From Pelargonium tetragonum (lineage: Eukaryota > Streptophyta > Magnoliopsida > Geraniales > Geraniaceae): 64,000 nucleotides of DNA. Where the stretch lies: positions 1-64,000 of the forward strand of contig JAYMTL010000008.1 in assembly GCA_036897445.1 (NCBI GenBank), read 5' to 3'. Every line of letters starts with the position of its first letter. Position 1 is the stretch's first letter. Below are positions 47,891 through 59,306 of this stretch, one piece after another. The notes under the pieces are model-generated. The model saw only the letters and a list, made by a program, of their open reading frames with translations, made no database searches and had not been told where the DNA came from. Made by a program: the position numbers and the translations under genes.

Positions 47891-50044
47891 TACCGGCTAT
47901 GCGTTTCCATTAAATTCAAGCCACACTCTTATACTCTTAAATCTTAGTCAGTTCCCCCTTTAAATTATCTCTCTAAACATGCTCTATTAAACTTAGCCCC
48001 AAGAAAGTAGTATACTCAGTATCAGGGACCACTTTCACTTTGACTTTACACCAGAGCTAGGTAGCTTTCATGTTACTACTCTCTATCCCATTCTTCATAG
48101 CTCTAGGTATAGGTATTCGGACTAAGATAAGTAGAGGCCTTGAGATAGGTGCTCCATAGGGCAGTCTAGCTTATGTCAATAAGTAAGGCTCCTAATCAAG
48201 CTCTGTCTTAGCAGTCGAAGGAAAACTAGGCCAATGTTGCTTCTTAGCCGGTCTCTTTACTTTGTTTTAGTATATTCCCTTTACTGTTTAGGAACTCTAT
48301 ATTATGCAGCTTTCCTTATTGTAGCTTTACCTTAGACCAGATACTCTTTCCCTTAAAGATCTTGTAGGAAGTAACTCTATAATTTCTAGTCTAGCTTTGA
48401 ATATTCCTAGGAGAACTTGTTGAACCTCTCAATTGTATTCTTGAGAATTTGTATTAGTATTCCTTTGAGCTTAGAGTTTCATGTCTAATTGAATATAAGA
48501 AAACTAAGTAACTGATTCTTTTTCCTGAGGTAAAAGCATGATAGTTGTAGCTAACCGAGCTGTCCTTATTCCGATAATTCTAAACTGGTAAAGGTGTTTA
48601 AGATAATGGGAATGTATAAGAAAGAATAAGAGCTGGGCAGACAAATTCTTGTTTAAAAGCCAGCAAGGAAGTGTCCTTTTAGTATTGCTTTATATATATT
48701 TCTAATATTTATACAAGTTTGACTAGGTTTCTAAAGTCTAATTCTTTCTTGAGTGAAAGCAGTTGCTCTTTCTAAGTCTTAGCTAGCCAACCAAATCCAA
48801 ATTGGTGCTAATGGTAACATCTTTGTATTCTTTGGTTTCTTAGATACCTTGTAAGTCGTCAGATAGCTATGAATTTGTATTCTTTGTTGTGTTTGTAAAG
48901 CAAAGGAGTTCCTGTGTATATAGCAGGCGAGTTAATCCTAAGTCTAAATAGTCTTAAAGGAAAGCTGGCTGTAGCTGTGTACGCTAGCAAAGGATTCAAG
49001 ATAATGTATTCTATTTCCTTTGTTGTAGGAAAGTCATCTTCATCTCTAGTCGAACAGATCTGTTAGGTAAAGAAGTGAATCCTAAGTCTAGTTTGCAAGG
49101 AAGGGCTTATCTCTGTGTTCCTGGTTATTGATAATTTGGATAACATAAACATTATTTGTTTCTGATAGTTCTTGTGACAGTTTTTCTTATTTATGATGGC
49201 GCAGGTGTCTATAGTACTTTACCAGGGAAACTTCTCGATTTCCTAACTTATTGAGGTTTTGGATTCTTAGTTTTGTATTCTTGGGAGAGTGAGTACTCTC
49301 TAATACCCGAGTAAGCGTAAGCGGATGTGGCTAAAGGAGTTTAGATAGAAACCACATAAACTGATTCTATTTACAGAGTTTCTTAGATTCTAGAAAGATG
49401 AGTCTTAATGGAAAGAAAGTGAAACCTGGCATACATTCCTTGCAGGTAAAGGAGAACTTCTTTGTTTATAGTAGATTCCTTTTGAAGTCTATTCTTAGGA
49501 TAACTTATTTAGGAGCTCTTGTTCTATCATATTAAAGTAACTGTAACAGAATTCTAGCTTTCTATCTATTATCTATAGGAATTGTAGCTTTGTGAGAGCA
49601 GATTCCTGGGTACTCTATTAATTGGAGCTATTTGTATTCTGTATTTGGAGGTATGCAGTAACATTGATGGTATAAACCGGATTATCTAGTCTTTTTTTTT
49701 GAGTATAGTCCTAAGAATTTCTTGTTCTTGATAGATGGTTTAGGAAAGTGTTCCAGTATTTTTCATTCTCAAGGTGAAATGGAAACGAGTTGCTCTTAGT
49801 CTAGTCCACTTGTATGTAGGTGTAGCACTTGAGGGAAGCGGTTAAGGAAATACTCTAGCAGACTTGTTGAAGGTTAAGTTGGTGTTGCTAAAGGAAGATT
49901 AGAAAGCTTAAATGAGCCAGTATTTGTAGTTTAATAGTTAAGGAGTCAATTAATAGCCAGAGCTTATTAGGCTAATGGATTGTGGAGATTGGCATTGGTT
50001 CTAGGCAGCTAATATAGTTGGATTTATAAGAATCAGTTTGGACT
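47890..50044. other. Texture-B spacer
   Basis: T-rich on plus, nearly free of G/C quasi-palindromes. AGTTGCTCTT occurs at 48758 and 49788, and CCTAAGTCTA at 48937 and 49080. It shares CGAAGGAAAACTAGGCCAA with 54.26 kb. No gene. It ends at the perfect inverted repeat at 50.05 kb. Confidence 0.45.
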
Positions 50045-50080
50045 ATTATACGGAAATTCTTTGTATAAAGTCCGTATAAT
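50045..50080. repeat. Perfect 10-bp inverted repeat with 16-nt loop
   Basis: ATTATACGGA and TCCGTATAAT are exact reverse complements. The loop contains a further CTTTGTATAAAG dyad, so a cruciform or stem-loop is possible. It lies at the border between texture-B sequence (47.9-50.04 kb) and texture-A sequence. It might act as an RNA 3'-end stabiliser, but no gene precedes it. Confidence 0.75.
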
Positions 50081-50089
50081 ACACAATAG

Positions 50090-52820
50090 GGTGCTTTTCA
50101 TTAAGCCCTAGGAGCCCAGCCCTCTCAAGAATATGCTTTGAGTAAATTCCTAATACTACTTAAAACGCAGTTCGCCTTAGAACCCCTGCTGAGCAACCGA
50201 TTATTTCCTTTAGGGTGACACCCCTCTGTAATTTCTTATAATAATGCGTTCCCTTATAGTAAAGCAAAGCTACTGAGTAATTCAAGATATAATATATACT
50301 ACGGGATTCCTCTAAAACAATTATAGGTGCGGATATTTCCCTGGTGCAACTTCTACTATAAACCCACCTTCTTCTTTTTCCCTAAATATACGCTTAGACT
50401 TCTTACTCTGTCAAGCAAGTGGGGAGGTTTCCTTTCTTTATTACAAGCATGTTATGCCACTCAACCCCTGTGTTTTGTTTAGAACTGCATACTTATTCAT
50501 TAATTCCACAGAAAATGACGAGCCCTTACCCTTATCAGAAACAGTTAAAGAACTCTAAAGTCCTAAAAACGAGACCCCCTTTAAATACAGGGATTCCTTT
50601 TGGTTGGGTTTACTGGAAAATCTAATTTCAAATTGAGTCCTAAAGCAATGAAAGCCCGCGCGAAGTTCAATATTAAAGGCTCCTCCTAATCCCTTTTGCA
50701 GTAGCTGTGCTATATCCATCAGATAATAACTAAACTTAAAAACTAAATTCTACGGCCAACGCGCTAAAACACGGGTTAATACCTCTTTGCCTTACCTATT
50801 AATGGGGTTTTCATTAAGGATTCGGTATAAACAAAAATGACTCTTGAAGATATTCTAAGGTAAGCCCCTTCTGTCAGGATTTTCTATATAGTTGAGCTTA
50901 GGAAAACCCGTTACTAATGTAATAAATTCCTTTGTTGAATCCTTTTGTAACAATGTAAAGCGCTTATTTCTGTGAAAGAAGAGTTCCCTTTTTCTATTAT
51001 TACTAAAACATTAACTTTATTCCTAGAATTGCCACTTGCTGCACACACTTTCTATCTATATTCCTTTTGAGCTACTTCCAAAAAGTAGTTATGATATTAC
51101 TTTTTTTCAAATTAAGGACAACGACGGAGCCAATCTCCTAAAATCTAGGGTCGAAAGTCTCAATAGAAGCTACAATGTGTACGTCTATACCTTAGTATAA
51201 TTAGAAACTTAAGAAATACCTTGCGTTTTGCTATAAATTTCTTACTTATTGAGAGTCATTGCATTGGATAGACAAAAGTGGACCCAGCGCCGATACCTTT
51301 GTAAAGAGTTTACATATTGACTTTTATCCCTGTTTTCTAGTGTAAGGAGATTCTTTTGCTAGTTTAGATTTAACAAGAGAGTCCCTCTATAAGTTTGCGT
51401 AAGAGGTTTAACCCTTGTTTAGGCTGCTTTCTTACGTTCGGAAACCTTATGCGTGTGTGATATGCTAAATACCCTAAATCTAGGAGCCTGTACCTGTAAA
51501 GGAGATGAAGCACTTTTTACCGAGGGTAGCTGCAAGAGGAAGGAGAAGTGTATTTCCAAATAAAGCAACTTCATACATTTAAGGGACCTCTTTGAACCTC
51601 AAAGGAAATTTAGGAAACTTCGATCAAGGAACCAAAAGAAAGGCACAAGAAATCTACACTGTATACATTTGGGCTGCCGCGCCTGTTTTGGACTTCTTCC
51701 CAACTCTACAGGGGTGGTAAAGTAGTACTGCGAGCCCTTCACTATGACCTTAGGAAGATTCTGAACTCCAACTGACTTCCACTTGACTTCTTCATTTTCG
51801 ATAGGAGGAATCTATCAAAGTTTTTTTTATACTTACAGGTTAAAGGGCATCCAACACTCAAGAAAAAGGTTTCTATTTATTATATAAATAAGAGCTTAAC
51901 TCGGGTTTATAGAAAAAAAGTGGATAATGTATAGGTAAAAAAGCTACTTATGAGTCTCATGAAAAGTAGTTAATATTAAAGAGAATTTTATCTCGGATTT
52001 ACGGCTTATACTAAAGTCAATGAGGACCCCCTTCTTTCGGTTAAAGCTCCGTTTTTCGAGTTACTTATCGATGACTGCCCGGTAACTAAAGTATCAAATA
52101 GAGTTTAATTCTCTACAATATTTTATTTAAGCAAGGGACTTTACTTAGTTTTTTTATTTTAACTTTGAAAAATTCATATTATGTCTTTATACCTCTTATT
52201 TATATTAGTATTGACTAAAGAGAACTACAAAAACAAGATTATACTTCGATACCTTAAGGAGAGGCCTTAGTAGAACAAATCCCTTACCCTTTCAATTTTG
52301 TGCTTATGTATAAGTCCTCAACGTGTAGTAGTACCCATAATACCCTTAGAAACTGTACAAAAAACACCACTGAATTTAAAACGTATTTTTGGTATTCAGT
52401 ATACAACCCAAATTTGGTATATTAAAGGCGTGCTCAAATCAAAGGAGTTCAACAAGTATTAGGTGACCTAAAGTGTGTTAAATGATGAAATCAAAATCAC
52501 TTATACTTGGATTATTCTAATTCATTTAGGCTTTGGCAAATTAAAATATAACAGGAGACTGTCAAAACTACATTAGAGCGTAGAGCAACCCTTTAACAAG
52601 AGTAAGCAAAATTTAATGAAATTTTTCGTCTGAGTACAAGATTGGATGTCTATTCTTATTCATATACCTTATGTAATAATAGCCTCAGAATAAGTTTCGA
52701 CCCTTGTTCATATTGCTAAACCAAATCCAGGATACTTAACATTATAGGAAAGTTTAAAAGGGCACCTTAAACCTTGCAAACAAGCGTGATTAGATATTTC
52801 TCTATATATTGTAATTCTTG
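50090..52820. other. Texture-A spacer without genes
   Basis: AT-rich with scattered G/C blocks and one AAAGTCAA (52013). Nothing gene-like is visible. Confidence 0.45.
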
Positions 52821-55080
52821 TGTACTTCCGGTTGTAATTATGAATACCTCAGCCTCCGCTACCTAATAAGGGAAATCCTTGCCCAAACTAAGATCCATCT
52901 CATACCTTGAAACCTTGACCTATAAATCCTCCAACTAACTTGAGAACCTTAAACCAACATATAAACCATCACTCGCAGGCCACTTCTTTGTAAACCCTTC
53001 CTTTAACCTACAAACTAATAACCTTCTCTATCTAACCCATCCTACTCATAATCCTCTTGTCAGTCTAAGGATCCAATCCAACTAATAGCATCCCTTAACT
53101 AACTCTCCGACTAAGAACCCTCTCTTTCCAACCGGTCCATTGAAAGCCTCTTAGCAGTCGGTATATGCCTTGTAGGTCGGGAGTGGGAAGTAGTATAGGT
53201 ACAGTGATGGTGTGCAGGAACAGTCAGTACAGTGTAGGTTATGCTAGCTAGGTACAGGAGAAGTAGGCTAAGTATTTGGGATGTGGTATAGGACATGTCG
53301 GTCCCTGTCCTGTTGGGTACACTGGCTAAGGTGGAGTAGATATGCTTCTTAGTACCTTTAACCATTCCTAACCTTCTCTAAACCAACTCAATCTCAAGAT
53401 GAAACGAAACAACTCAATTAACAGAGCAAGAGAAAGGATTCATAAACCTATTTCCTCAAAGTACGGAGAATGATCGACTGAAAACGGAGGCTCTGCAGGA
53501 ATTACATACAATCAATCCAGCCATTCTTTGAACAAACAAATCCTGAGATCCAAAGCTTAGCTAATACTGATATCCAACCTCCCATGAATCAATTCAAACT
53601 GGAACCAGATGTCGACTTCTCTGATCATCTACCTTTAGAATATCTTACAGAAGAAGACAATGAGACCGAGTCTTCGACAATAATAGATCAAGAACAAACA
53701 AAAACCACCTAGAAATCAAGAACCAGAACAAGCTCCAAGCCCAAATAATAAGGTAAGGATCCTCCTTCATGGTAGCTGTTATTAAGTCTCAGATAAAAGA
53801 ATTCCTTTATATAAGTGATTCTATAATTAAGAAGGAACCATGAACAAGTTCACCTCAAATAGAATGTCCTATCTTAGGACCCTACCTAAGAATCCTCCCT
53901 TTGTTCTAACCCTTGTAAGCAAGTCAAAGCTGTCCACTGATGGCGCTGTCGAAGTTGGCATTAAAGCAACCTAGGAGAAGGACTCTGAAAGGACTAACCC
54001 GATAGCAAGTGTAGCTAATCTATTTGACAGAGACTGATTGTCTTAGTTCTTCTTGACCAACTAAGGAACCCTCTCTTGTCTTAGCGATCTAATGACATTG
54101 CCGGTGTAGCTAATTGAGGAGAACTGACAAGTTCTAATGAGTCTAAACAAAATCAATCCTATCTTCTTCACTCTAAATCCCCATCCCCAACCTTGAAAGC
54201 CGGTCTTGCTAGCAAAGATGGTTAACTAGGCCAATAGCAAGTGCAGCTACTGTATTCGCTGTCGAAGGTGAATCTAGGCCAAGGCAAATGAAGGAGTTAA
54301 AGAAACCAGTAAATGACTAGGCAAAGGAGTGATTGTTCTTATGTTATTCTGTACCGCTAAGGAATAGAACTACTAAGATAAGAAGGAAACTTACCAAGCA
54401 ATTGTTCTTAACCAACCTACTGAACTCTAATTTCCCAATTTCATGTAATTATCTTCTCTCTTCTCTAAATGCCTGCTAGAACCTTTACCTGGCCTTTTTC
54501 TGTAATGCCTGGCAACTGTGTTCATTTGCTTGTGTTATAATTCTTGGGATAGCAAGGACAGAACAGAGTCTCTATCTTGTTGTTTTTGGAAGGAAGTTCC
54601 GATCTAATAAGCCGGCGAAGGACTTATAGAAAAACAGGTCTAAGCCTTAATCAAGCAGATAACAGAATACAATGAAAAACCTGTTCTAATTGTTCTTGGA
54701 AAGCGAGCCGATCTAAGCTTGTTAGCCTGCATGCAAATGAAGGACTTATAGAATATCTTTCTTTTGGAAGTTCCCGTTCGTGATGGCGAGTATTGTGTAC
54801 TGTTTCCCTCTGTAAACATCATTTTTTGGTTATAACGAAGCTAGATACCCAAAAGAGTCTATGGTTCTCTAAGAGGGAAACGTTTTGGATGGTTTTTGAA
54901 AATGTAAATTATGTAACTTTTGGGAGTTTTATGATCCACTATTTCAACAAGTAAATCGCTTAGATAGTATTAAAGGAAAAAAGACGGAATAAGAGATGTA
55001 GTTAGGATGGAGTAGGATGTGGAATAGGTACAGTCAGTATAGGTCATTCTTTGTATGCCAAGGAAAGTAATCTCTGGGAC
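52820..55080. other. C-rich texture-B region
   Basis: From about 52.87 to 53.1 kb the plus strand is strongly C over G (repeated AACC and CCTT words). The protein-like stretch at 53.4-53.76 kb and the AGCAAGTGTAGCTAAT series follow. AATAGGTACAGTCAGTATAGG at 55.03 kb resembles GTATAGGTACAGTGATGG at 53.19 kb. The 84-codon minus-strand frame at 53111-53365 arises from this repetitive sequence. Confidence 0.45.
53403..53760 (+). other. Protein-like stretch of unknown family, not intact
   Basis: Two overlapping plus-strand frames have protein-like composition, rich in E, D, Q, N and T with few of the residues expected from AT-rich noise. One includes FKLEPDVDFSDHLPLEYLT and an acidic segment after it. 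Nothing before or after completes a gene, and no domain or family is recognised. AATAAGGTAAGG at its end resembles a 5' splice site. It sits in the C-rich texture-B region 52.8-54.8 kb. It is probably the remains of a foreign coding sequence, but which kind cannot be told from this window. Confidence 0.35.
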
Positions 55081-55405
55081 TTCTCCGATATATGTCTAAC
55101 AGAGGTGTAGCTTAGGTAACCCCCTCGACCGAGACTTGCGAGGGAGGGCTGGAGTGTATATAGAACAGACATACCACGCATAAGATACCCACCATCATGA
55201 CTTACTTTGTTTTCTTTGGTCTTGATAGCATTGTAGCAGTCCCAGTCTCAGTAGCAGGCACAGTTGTACTAGCCAGAGAGAGAAGGAACACTAGACAGTA
55301 CAGGAATATAGAAGGAAGAGGAAGCCTAGCCAGCAAGTGTAGTTAATATGTTGCTAATGGAAGCAAGCCAGGATAGTGTAGCTAATCTAAGACAGTGTAG
55401 TTAAT
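54003..55405. repeat. Dispersed AGCAAGTGTAGCTAAT motif
   Basis: The motif appears near 54004, 54097, 54235, 55332, 55372 and 55393, with one or two changes each, always on the plus strand. TCGAAGGTGAATCTAGGCCAA at 54.26 kb and TCGAAGGAAAACTAGGCCAA at 48.22 kb are a second shared block. This suggests repeated local duplication in texture-B DNA. Confidence 0.5.
55085..55190 (+). repeat. Structured repeat family, copy 15 (first of cluster 55.1-56.3 kb)
   Basis: The core reads CCCCTCGACCGAGACTTGCG followed by AGGGAGGGC. A pairing CCTCG/CGAGG stem keeps the fold with different bases from its neighbours. The tail TATATAGAACAGACATACCA parallels the 55.7 kb copy. Confidence 0.5.
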
Positions 55406-55589
55406 GGATATAGTAATTATATATGTTATTATGTTATTGTATTCTATTCTTATAGTCTATACTACTTAAATTTTTTATAAATAGATAGTATAGAGTATTA
55501 TATGTATAAAATAGGTATTATATTATTAGTGTTATAGGTCACCAGGGCTACCGCGCCTATATATAGATAGTATTGTTTAATGAAAGACA

Positions 55590-55765
55590 TAGATTGTATT
55601 TATAGTCTAAGGTATTTCCCTCATGTACTATGTTGTTACTGACATGAGAGGATTGAGCCTTAGAAAGAGAAGGAATTACTCTTACCGACTAAACCTTGTT
55701 TAGGAGGTTAACTCATCATGGTATTATAGATAGAACACCTTACACATTAAGACCAGAAAACTGAC
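55590..55765 (+). repeat. Structured repeat family, copy 16
   Basis: CTAAGG...CATGTACTATG...CATGAGAGGATTGAGCCTTAG closes the upstream arm. The core TTACCGACTAAACCTTGTTT then AGGAGGTTAA follows, and the tail is TAGAACACCTTACACATTAA. All family parts are present in order. Confidence 0.7.
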
Positions 55766-56111
55766 TTCAACTTTACAGAAAAAAACACGGATTTACCGGA
55801 TTTCTTATACTTCAATTTTCTTATCTTCTAAACACCTTGTTCAGGACTATTAAGCCAAGCAAGCTGTACCAGTGTCAGTCAATAGCAGTTCGGATAGCAG
55901 TAGCTGTAGGAACCGGAGTAGGAGGAGCAAGCCAGCTAGCCAGTCCAAGCCAAGTGTAAGATATAAGCCAGTATAATATATAAGATAGAAGAGATGGAGC
56001 AAGCAAGTTCCCTGTCCTTAGCTAGTCATAGTATTATTATAGTATTACTGAGATAGGTAATTATAGTAATTAGTCTTATAGAGTATTATACAGTATAGAT
56101 ATGGATTCTAT

Positions 56112-56283
56112 TAGAATAGTTCTAGTCTAAGGCAAGATTTATCTTGCCCTATGCGTTTATCATTAGGGAGGTGCCTTAGAAGTATATACATGAATCTCTG
56201 TTACCGACTAAACCTCGTTTAGGAGGTTAATGCTATAAAGTATATCCGTATAGTACATACTTACACAATAACAACCTAGAAAA
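56112..56283 (+). repeat. Structured repeat family, copy 17 (type copy)
   Basis: The upstream arm is closed by a perfect CTAAGGC/GCCTTAG stem, with inner AAGATTTATCTT and GCCCTATGCGTTTATCA. The core TTACCGACTAAACCTCGTTT then AGGAGGTTAA forms the hairpin CTAAAC-CTC-GTTTAG. The tail ends ACTTACACAATA. This is the most regular copy and a good seed for a covariance model. Confidence 0.7.
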
Positions 56284-56689
56284 GAAAAACCCGCCCCTTA
56301 AAAAGCTTTATCACTAAAAGAATTCCCTCTAGTATTGCTTAGAAGTTTTTTTTGTAGGGATTTTGGGCTTTTCCTTGTTTAGCATTATAAATACGTACTG
56401 TCTACTATAGTAAGTACAAACTCTTTAAGATGTATAGAATATAAAGGAGCTAAAATTCTTAGGAGTGCTTCACAAAGTCCTGGATTACCCTGCTAGTAAT
56501 ACTCATTTAACAAATAGGCTTGGAGTCGCAAATGAAATAAGAAGCTTCCCGAACTAAACGAAAATAGAAAAATAGATGCGAAGTGTACGGAAAATCCTTA
56601 TAATGTTAATGTTAATCTCGTGTCAAGCAAAAGGGTTAGTTTTTTATTAACAAAAATAAAGAGTTAAAGTTAAGAAGAATAAGAAAGAG

Positions 56690-56850
56690 TTTGAAGTTGG
56701 TGGTTATAGTGTATAAGATTAACTAGAAATATACTATATAACATTAACCTTCCTTCGTTACACTATGGTCGGAAAGAAGGATTAACACTGATTATCTTTC
56801 TAGGGCTCTATCCTCTGTTACTGATAAGGGCAAAAGAACAAACAAGAGGA
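56690..56850 (-). repeat. Structured repeat family, copy 18
   Basis: The minus-strand core reads TCCGACCATAGTGTAACGAA followed by GGAAGGTTAAT. The plus-strand flank GTTGGTGGTTATAGTGTATA matches the terminal segment of copies 3 and 6. It faces copy 17 in inverted orientation about 400 bases away. Confidence 0.55.
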
Positions 56851-57864
56851 ATAGACCAACACAATTTTAACAGTCTAATAATAAAACACTTATTCGGGAG
56901 TGCGTTTAAACTGATAGATGCTGGTAAAAACGCACAAAGCTCTAAGACCGGAAATACTGTATACAGAGATTATCCGAGTATCTACTTGCTTATTTTGCGC
57001 TATAAAACCTCTTAATATGGGGGCTCCTTTCACTACCCACAGGGGTAAGCGCCTAGATAAAGCCCAAGCTAATGTTTAAATTTCACCTAATTTTAATAAC
57101 CAAAATTTTATTCATTATATTGAAAAGAGTAAGACACCCTATCAACGGGAACCCTGAAAGATACTAATATTGTAAAATGAATTATTGTAGTAATAAAAAT
57201 CAAAAAAGAAGTCTTATGTGTTTTCTCAACTCCCTAACTAGTTAAGGGGTTTCTTCTTTAAATTTTAATACCCCGAACAGTATCCACTAATACGTAGTAA
57301 TTTCGGATTGCGAGGAGTTGCAGTCCAAGTTCGATACTCTGATATTAGGCTAACTAAAGGGAATACTCGATTTGAGGTTATAAAGGCTTTCGGTTCTATT
57401 TTCAAGGGCGATCCCCTATATTAAAAAGTGTAAGAATTTTCGGGTCGTTTTATTTGCTTTTGCTTCGAGCAGAGTCCAGTTACATTTGTGTAGTATATGA
57501 GAAATTTGTTTCTAGTATGTCACCAGAAACCTTTGCGGGGTCCTCTAAAAAGGAATTTAGTTGCATATTTGAGGGTTTATCCCTTAACAAGAACATTAAG
57601 CCTTTCCTTTACTGGGGCCGGAGGGGTACTATAGCAAAAAGGATACAATTTGTACTTCATAACTAAGGAGGTCGATCAATTTTCATTGCTCTTGCTACCG
57701 GTTTCCTTTTAATCATGTAATCTAGTTAAATATATTGCATACTTTTGTTTCCTTAAGCTCAACCCCTCAGGGCTGCATGCACTATAGGCACCCGGAAACC
57801 CCCTTAAGGCAGATAAATTGTGATAAAACAGGGTAGGATTCCTTTCAGAGGTATGCTAACTAGG

Positions 57865-57935
57865 ATAACATGATTCGAACCCAAGTGGAATTTCCGTTGA
57901 AGCGAATGTTTTAATAGAAAATCGCGTAGGCTGTT
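57865..57935 (-). pseudogene. weak tRNA-like T-loop block
   Basis: The minus strand reads GGGTTCGAATCATGTTATC: a B-box with one mismatch, then the GTTATC tail seen in two other relics. A TTCAACGG segment lies at about anticodon distance but its stem does not pair. Another weak block (GCATAGGTACAAAACCC) lies about 160 bases further on, on the same strand. Confidence 0.25.
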
Positions 57936-58587
57936 TATATAAATAAAAAACCCCTGACTTTTATAAGCTTTCCGTAAAAGTATTTGATAGGGGTCCGCCA
58001 CCAGGTAAGCTATCATACACTGGATAGGGTTTTGTACCTATGCCCGAACTTTGATAGAAGAAACTTAATCGAGGAAGCCCCTTTATAAAGCGAGTAATAA
58101 GTCAGTATCCTTGTGCCATATTACCTTTGTTATGTTATGAAACCTTATAATGAAACCATAAAAATTATCGTATACTAATTGAGACATTTTGCTTATAGAC
58201 TTCCCTAGTTACTCGTCAAACATTTCAAGACTCGTAACAGCTTTGAGAAACATGAGACCCTGCTTTGTAAGATACCCCAAATTTCATTTTTTATGGATAA
58301 AGGATTCCTTGTGTAACATAGACTTATCCAAACATACTTTTTTATACTTGCTATCAAGATTTTAAAGAAAAAACTAAAAAGTCTTTGTCACTCTTAATAA
58401 CGACGGGTACCCATAAATGAAACGGGAAACCCTTAATTCTTGGCAATGCGGGCATCTTTTTTTTATAGGACAGCTTTCCACGACTTTGTTCAAAAGGAGT
58501 TTTTCGTTGTATTTGGTAATTTTTCTTTAACTAAAGGCAGGAGCTTGGAATATAGAACTAAAAAGGGGATTTTTTTTAACTCTTTTA

Positions 58588-58660
58588 CTAGGATGACTGT
58601 ACTTGAACCGACGACATTCCTTTTCCAACTCTTGTGTTTTACCCGTATATTCATTAGAGA
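58588..58660 (-). pseudogene. weak tRNA-like T-loop block
   Basis: The minus strand reads GTCGTCGGTTCAAGTACAGT, a B-box with one mismatch. It has no T stem and no convincing acceptor. It lies inside a 97-codon open frame on the plus strand that has no recognisable product. Confidence 0.2.
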
Positions 58661-59269
58661 GATTCTTGTTACCACTCATATAGGGAGGGCATATACTGTA
58701 TTCGAACAAGACAATTCTTTACTTTCTATTTAAGTGATTTAGATTACAACGTTTCAAAAGGAACTTAGACTCAAATTACTAAAAAAAGGCAATATACTCT
58801 TTCTAAGAAGCCCCCACAATAACTATAAGAGGAAGACTATAGCTCCGGGCTGCAATAGCTACAGTAAGAGTATAAGCACAAGCTACCATAAGAAGGGTAT
58901 AGCAGCTATGAGGAGCAAATAAGGTAATACAAAAGCCAGTATAGCTACAAGTAAGGTGCAGAGGTATATCTCTTCTAAAGAGGGTTGAGAGTAATAGGAG
59001 TTTCTAAGGTTTCTTGTAGCATTTACTCGAACCTAGGATGGGTAGGGAAGCTGCTCGCGGCTCAAACAAATGGGAGTTTTTTAAATTGTATGTCAGCGAA
59101 ACTTAAATAAAAAGAAGTCGTATCTCTATAGCGGAAGTACCCTTTTTTGCGTTATCCAAATGTGTTTCATAAATCTTTACCCGTCCGGTATATATAAGGA
59201 AGGTCCTTGTTCCGGCGTAGTCTCTATTTTAAGAGTTAGCTAATATACCGAAAAAGGGCAAATCTAAGT

Positions 59270-59306
59270 ACTAAAAATAAGGGGTTCGAATCCCTGTAGG
59301 GAGGCT
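59270..59306 (+). pseudogene. tRNA-like 3' relic (T arm and acceptor end)
   Basis: A perfect T-loop block GGTTCGAATCC sits at 59283-59293. A largely pairing T stem (AGGGG/CCCTG) and an acceptor-like tail GTAGGGAGGC follow it. No matching GCCTCCC 5' acceptor or convincing anticodon arm lies upstream within tRNA distance. I read it as the surviving 3' third of a tRNA gene whose identity cannot be assigned. Confidence 0.35.

Noticed and set aside
53111-53365. 84-codon minus-strand open frame rich in S, T, H and P
   Set aside because: It arises from repeated TACAGTCAGTA-type words also found at 55.0 kb, and looks like a by-product of low-complexity sequence.
58440-58733. 97-codon plus-strand open frame with two 60-codon open frames on the opposite strand
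   Set aside because: Three overlapping frames in both directions with no shared protein signature reflect a local lack of stop codons, not genes.
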